From Myxococcales bacterium (GTDB lineage: Bacteria > Myxococcota_A > Polyangia > Polyangiales > Houyiibacteriaceae): DNA of 5,710 nt. The translations under genes were made by a program, and so were the position numbers. The notes beneath the pieces were generated by a model. It worked only from the letters and a program-made list of their open reading frames with translations. It was not told the DNA's origin and ran no database searches. The stretch spans positions 1-5,710 of the forward strand of contig JABDJF010000371.1 in assembly GCA_013002645.1 (NCBI GenBank). The letters run 5' to 3'. The stretch's first letter is position 1, and the number at the start of each line of letters is the position of its first letter. Below, piece by piece: positions 5,346 through 5,710 of this stretch.

Positions 5346-5710
5346 CTACTTCGCACGAGCGACCCATAGAAGGACCCCACGGGCGCCCGCCAGCGTCACG
5401 GTCGCCGTGTCGCCGATCGTTTCGGCCGCGAGAGCTTGGCCAGTTTCGGGGTCGAACAAGACCGCATCGGTGAACGCGGCTTCGATTCGGATGTTGTCGG
5501 TCCGTGACTCGTAGCTCTCGTTGAAGAGGAAGTAGAGGTCGCCATCGCTAACTTGGCGGCGCGCGACCGAGAACTGGAGGCCGGCCGAGTCGACCGGACC
5601 TAGCGAAGGGGTCACCCCGGCGTTTGCGATCGCGGTTGAGATGTCGTCTAGGGTTGGAACGACCGTGACGAGCAGGCGAAGGCTTTCGACGAGCGTTGCC
5701 ACCTCGGCAT
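5346..5710 (-). CDS. C-terminal part of a probable glycoside hydrolase, 5' end beyond window
   Basis: The minus-strand frame is open from the right edge of the window to a TAG at 5348-5346, giving about 120 residues. The central stretch G-D-L-Y-F-L-F-N-E-S-Y-E-S, followed by alternating beta strands and then A-V-L-F-D-P-E-T-G, is the pattern of the C-terminal beta-sandwich found in large glycosyl hydrolases such as alpha-L-rhamnosidase-like (GH106-type) enzymes, where '(D/V)YFLxNxS' and 'LWDPxTG' recur. The protein ends in hydrophobic strands (TATVTLAGARGVLLWVARAK). The catalytic part and any signal peptide lie outside the window, so the substrate cannot be judged. The visible GTG at 5702 is not likely to be the start because the frame continues upstream of it. 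The gene is convergent with the plus-strand cluster and so is a separate transcription unit. Confidence 0.6.
   Translation of the reverse strand, partial: AEVATLVESLRLLVTVVPTLDDISTAIANAGVTPSLGPVDSAGLQFSVARRQVSDGDLYFLFNESYESRTDNIRIEAAFTDAVLFDPETGQALAAETIGDTATVTLAGARGVLLWVARAK

Noticed and set aside
5332..5355. TGCGAAG/CTTCGCA inverted repeat with a 10-base loop over the glycoside hydrolase stop codon, considered as a bidirectional terminator
   Set aside because: There is no T-tract on the downstream side of either strand and the stem contains coding bases of the minus-strand gene, so termination is not supported.
5098..5514. Plus-strand open frame containing AVELLRLVREPLRVAPREN, considered as a shifted continuation of the dehydrogenase or a separate gene
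   Set aside because: It shows no dehydrogenase features; the C-terminal dehydrogenase motif is already found in the remnant's own frame. Much of it is antisense to the glycoside hydrolase-like gene.

Overview
The window is GC-rich and densely coding. Seven co-directional genes and one small gene remnant lie on the plus strand, and the 3' part of one gene lies on the minus strand at the right edge. The style of the proteins suggests an environmental Myxococcota (Polyangia / Sandaracinus-like) or related deltaproteobacterial chromosome. The main hints are a stand-alone TPR protein of a type common in that group and the recognisable ends of an alcohol dehydrogenase of a type I associate with it. 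This placement rests on remembered family patterns and is an inference. No rRNA, tRNA, CRISPR array, insertion sequence or phage gene is visible.

Positions 1-1311 hold most of a gene related to cyanobacterial long-chain acyl-ACP reductase (AAR). It lacks its first few codons and carries a C-terminal extension of about 100 residues. A 170-base intergenic region follows, with an AT-rich patch and an 8-bp inverted repeat. Next come a short TPR protein (1482-1898), a DUF1330 protein with a very strong ribosome binding site (1990-2307), and a degenerate metallo-beta-lactamase-like protein (start chosen at 2363, end 3145).

From 3243 to about 5224 there is a compact, probably operonic cluster. It comprises a zinc-free quinone reductase-like MDR oxidoreductase, a glutathione S-transferase 3 bases later, a 45-residue putative lipoprotein, and a 42-codon ORF. 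This ORF appears to be the first ~26 and last ~16 codons of a zinc-type alcohol dehydrogenase joined in frame, with the whole middle missing. A gene-poor gap of about 120 bases follows, and then the convergent minus-strand gene, whose visible part looks like the C-terminal beta-sandwich of a large glycoside hydrolase.

Functionally, the AAR-like protein, MDR reductase, GST and lost alcohol dehydrogenase all fit aldehyde, quinone or electrophile metabolism and detoxification. The shared theme is inferred from family and position. I see no clear sign of a wholly new multi-gene system. The most notable points are the internally deleted dehydrogenase, the AAR homologue outside its classical setting, the MBL-like protein with a rearranged metal motif, and a hairpin that would cover the ribosome binding site of the MDR gene.
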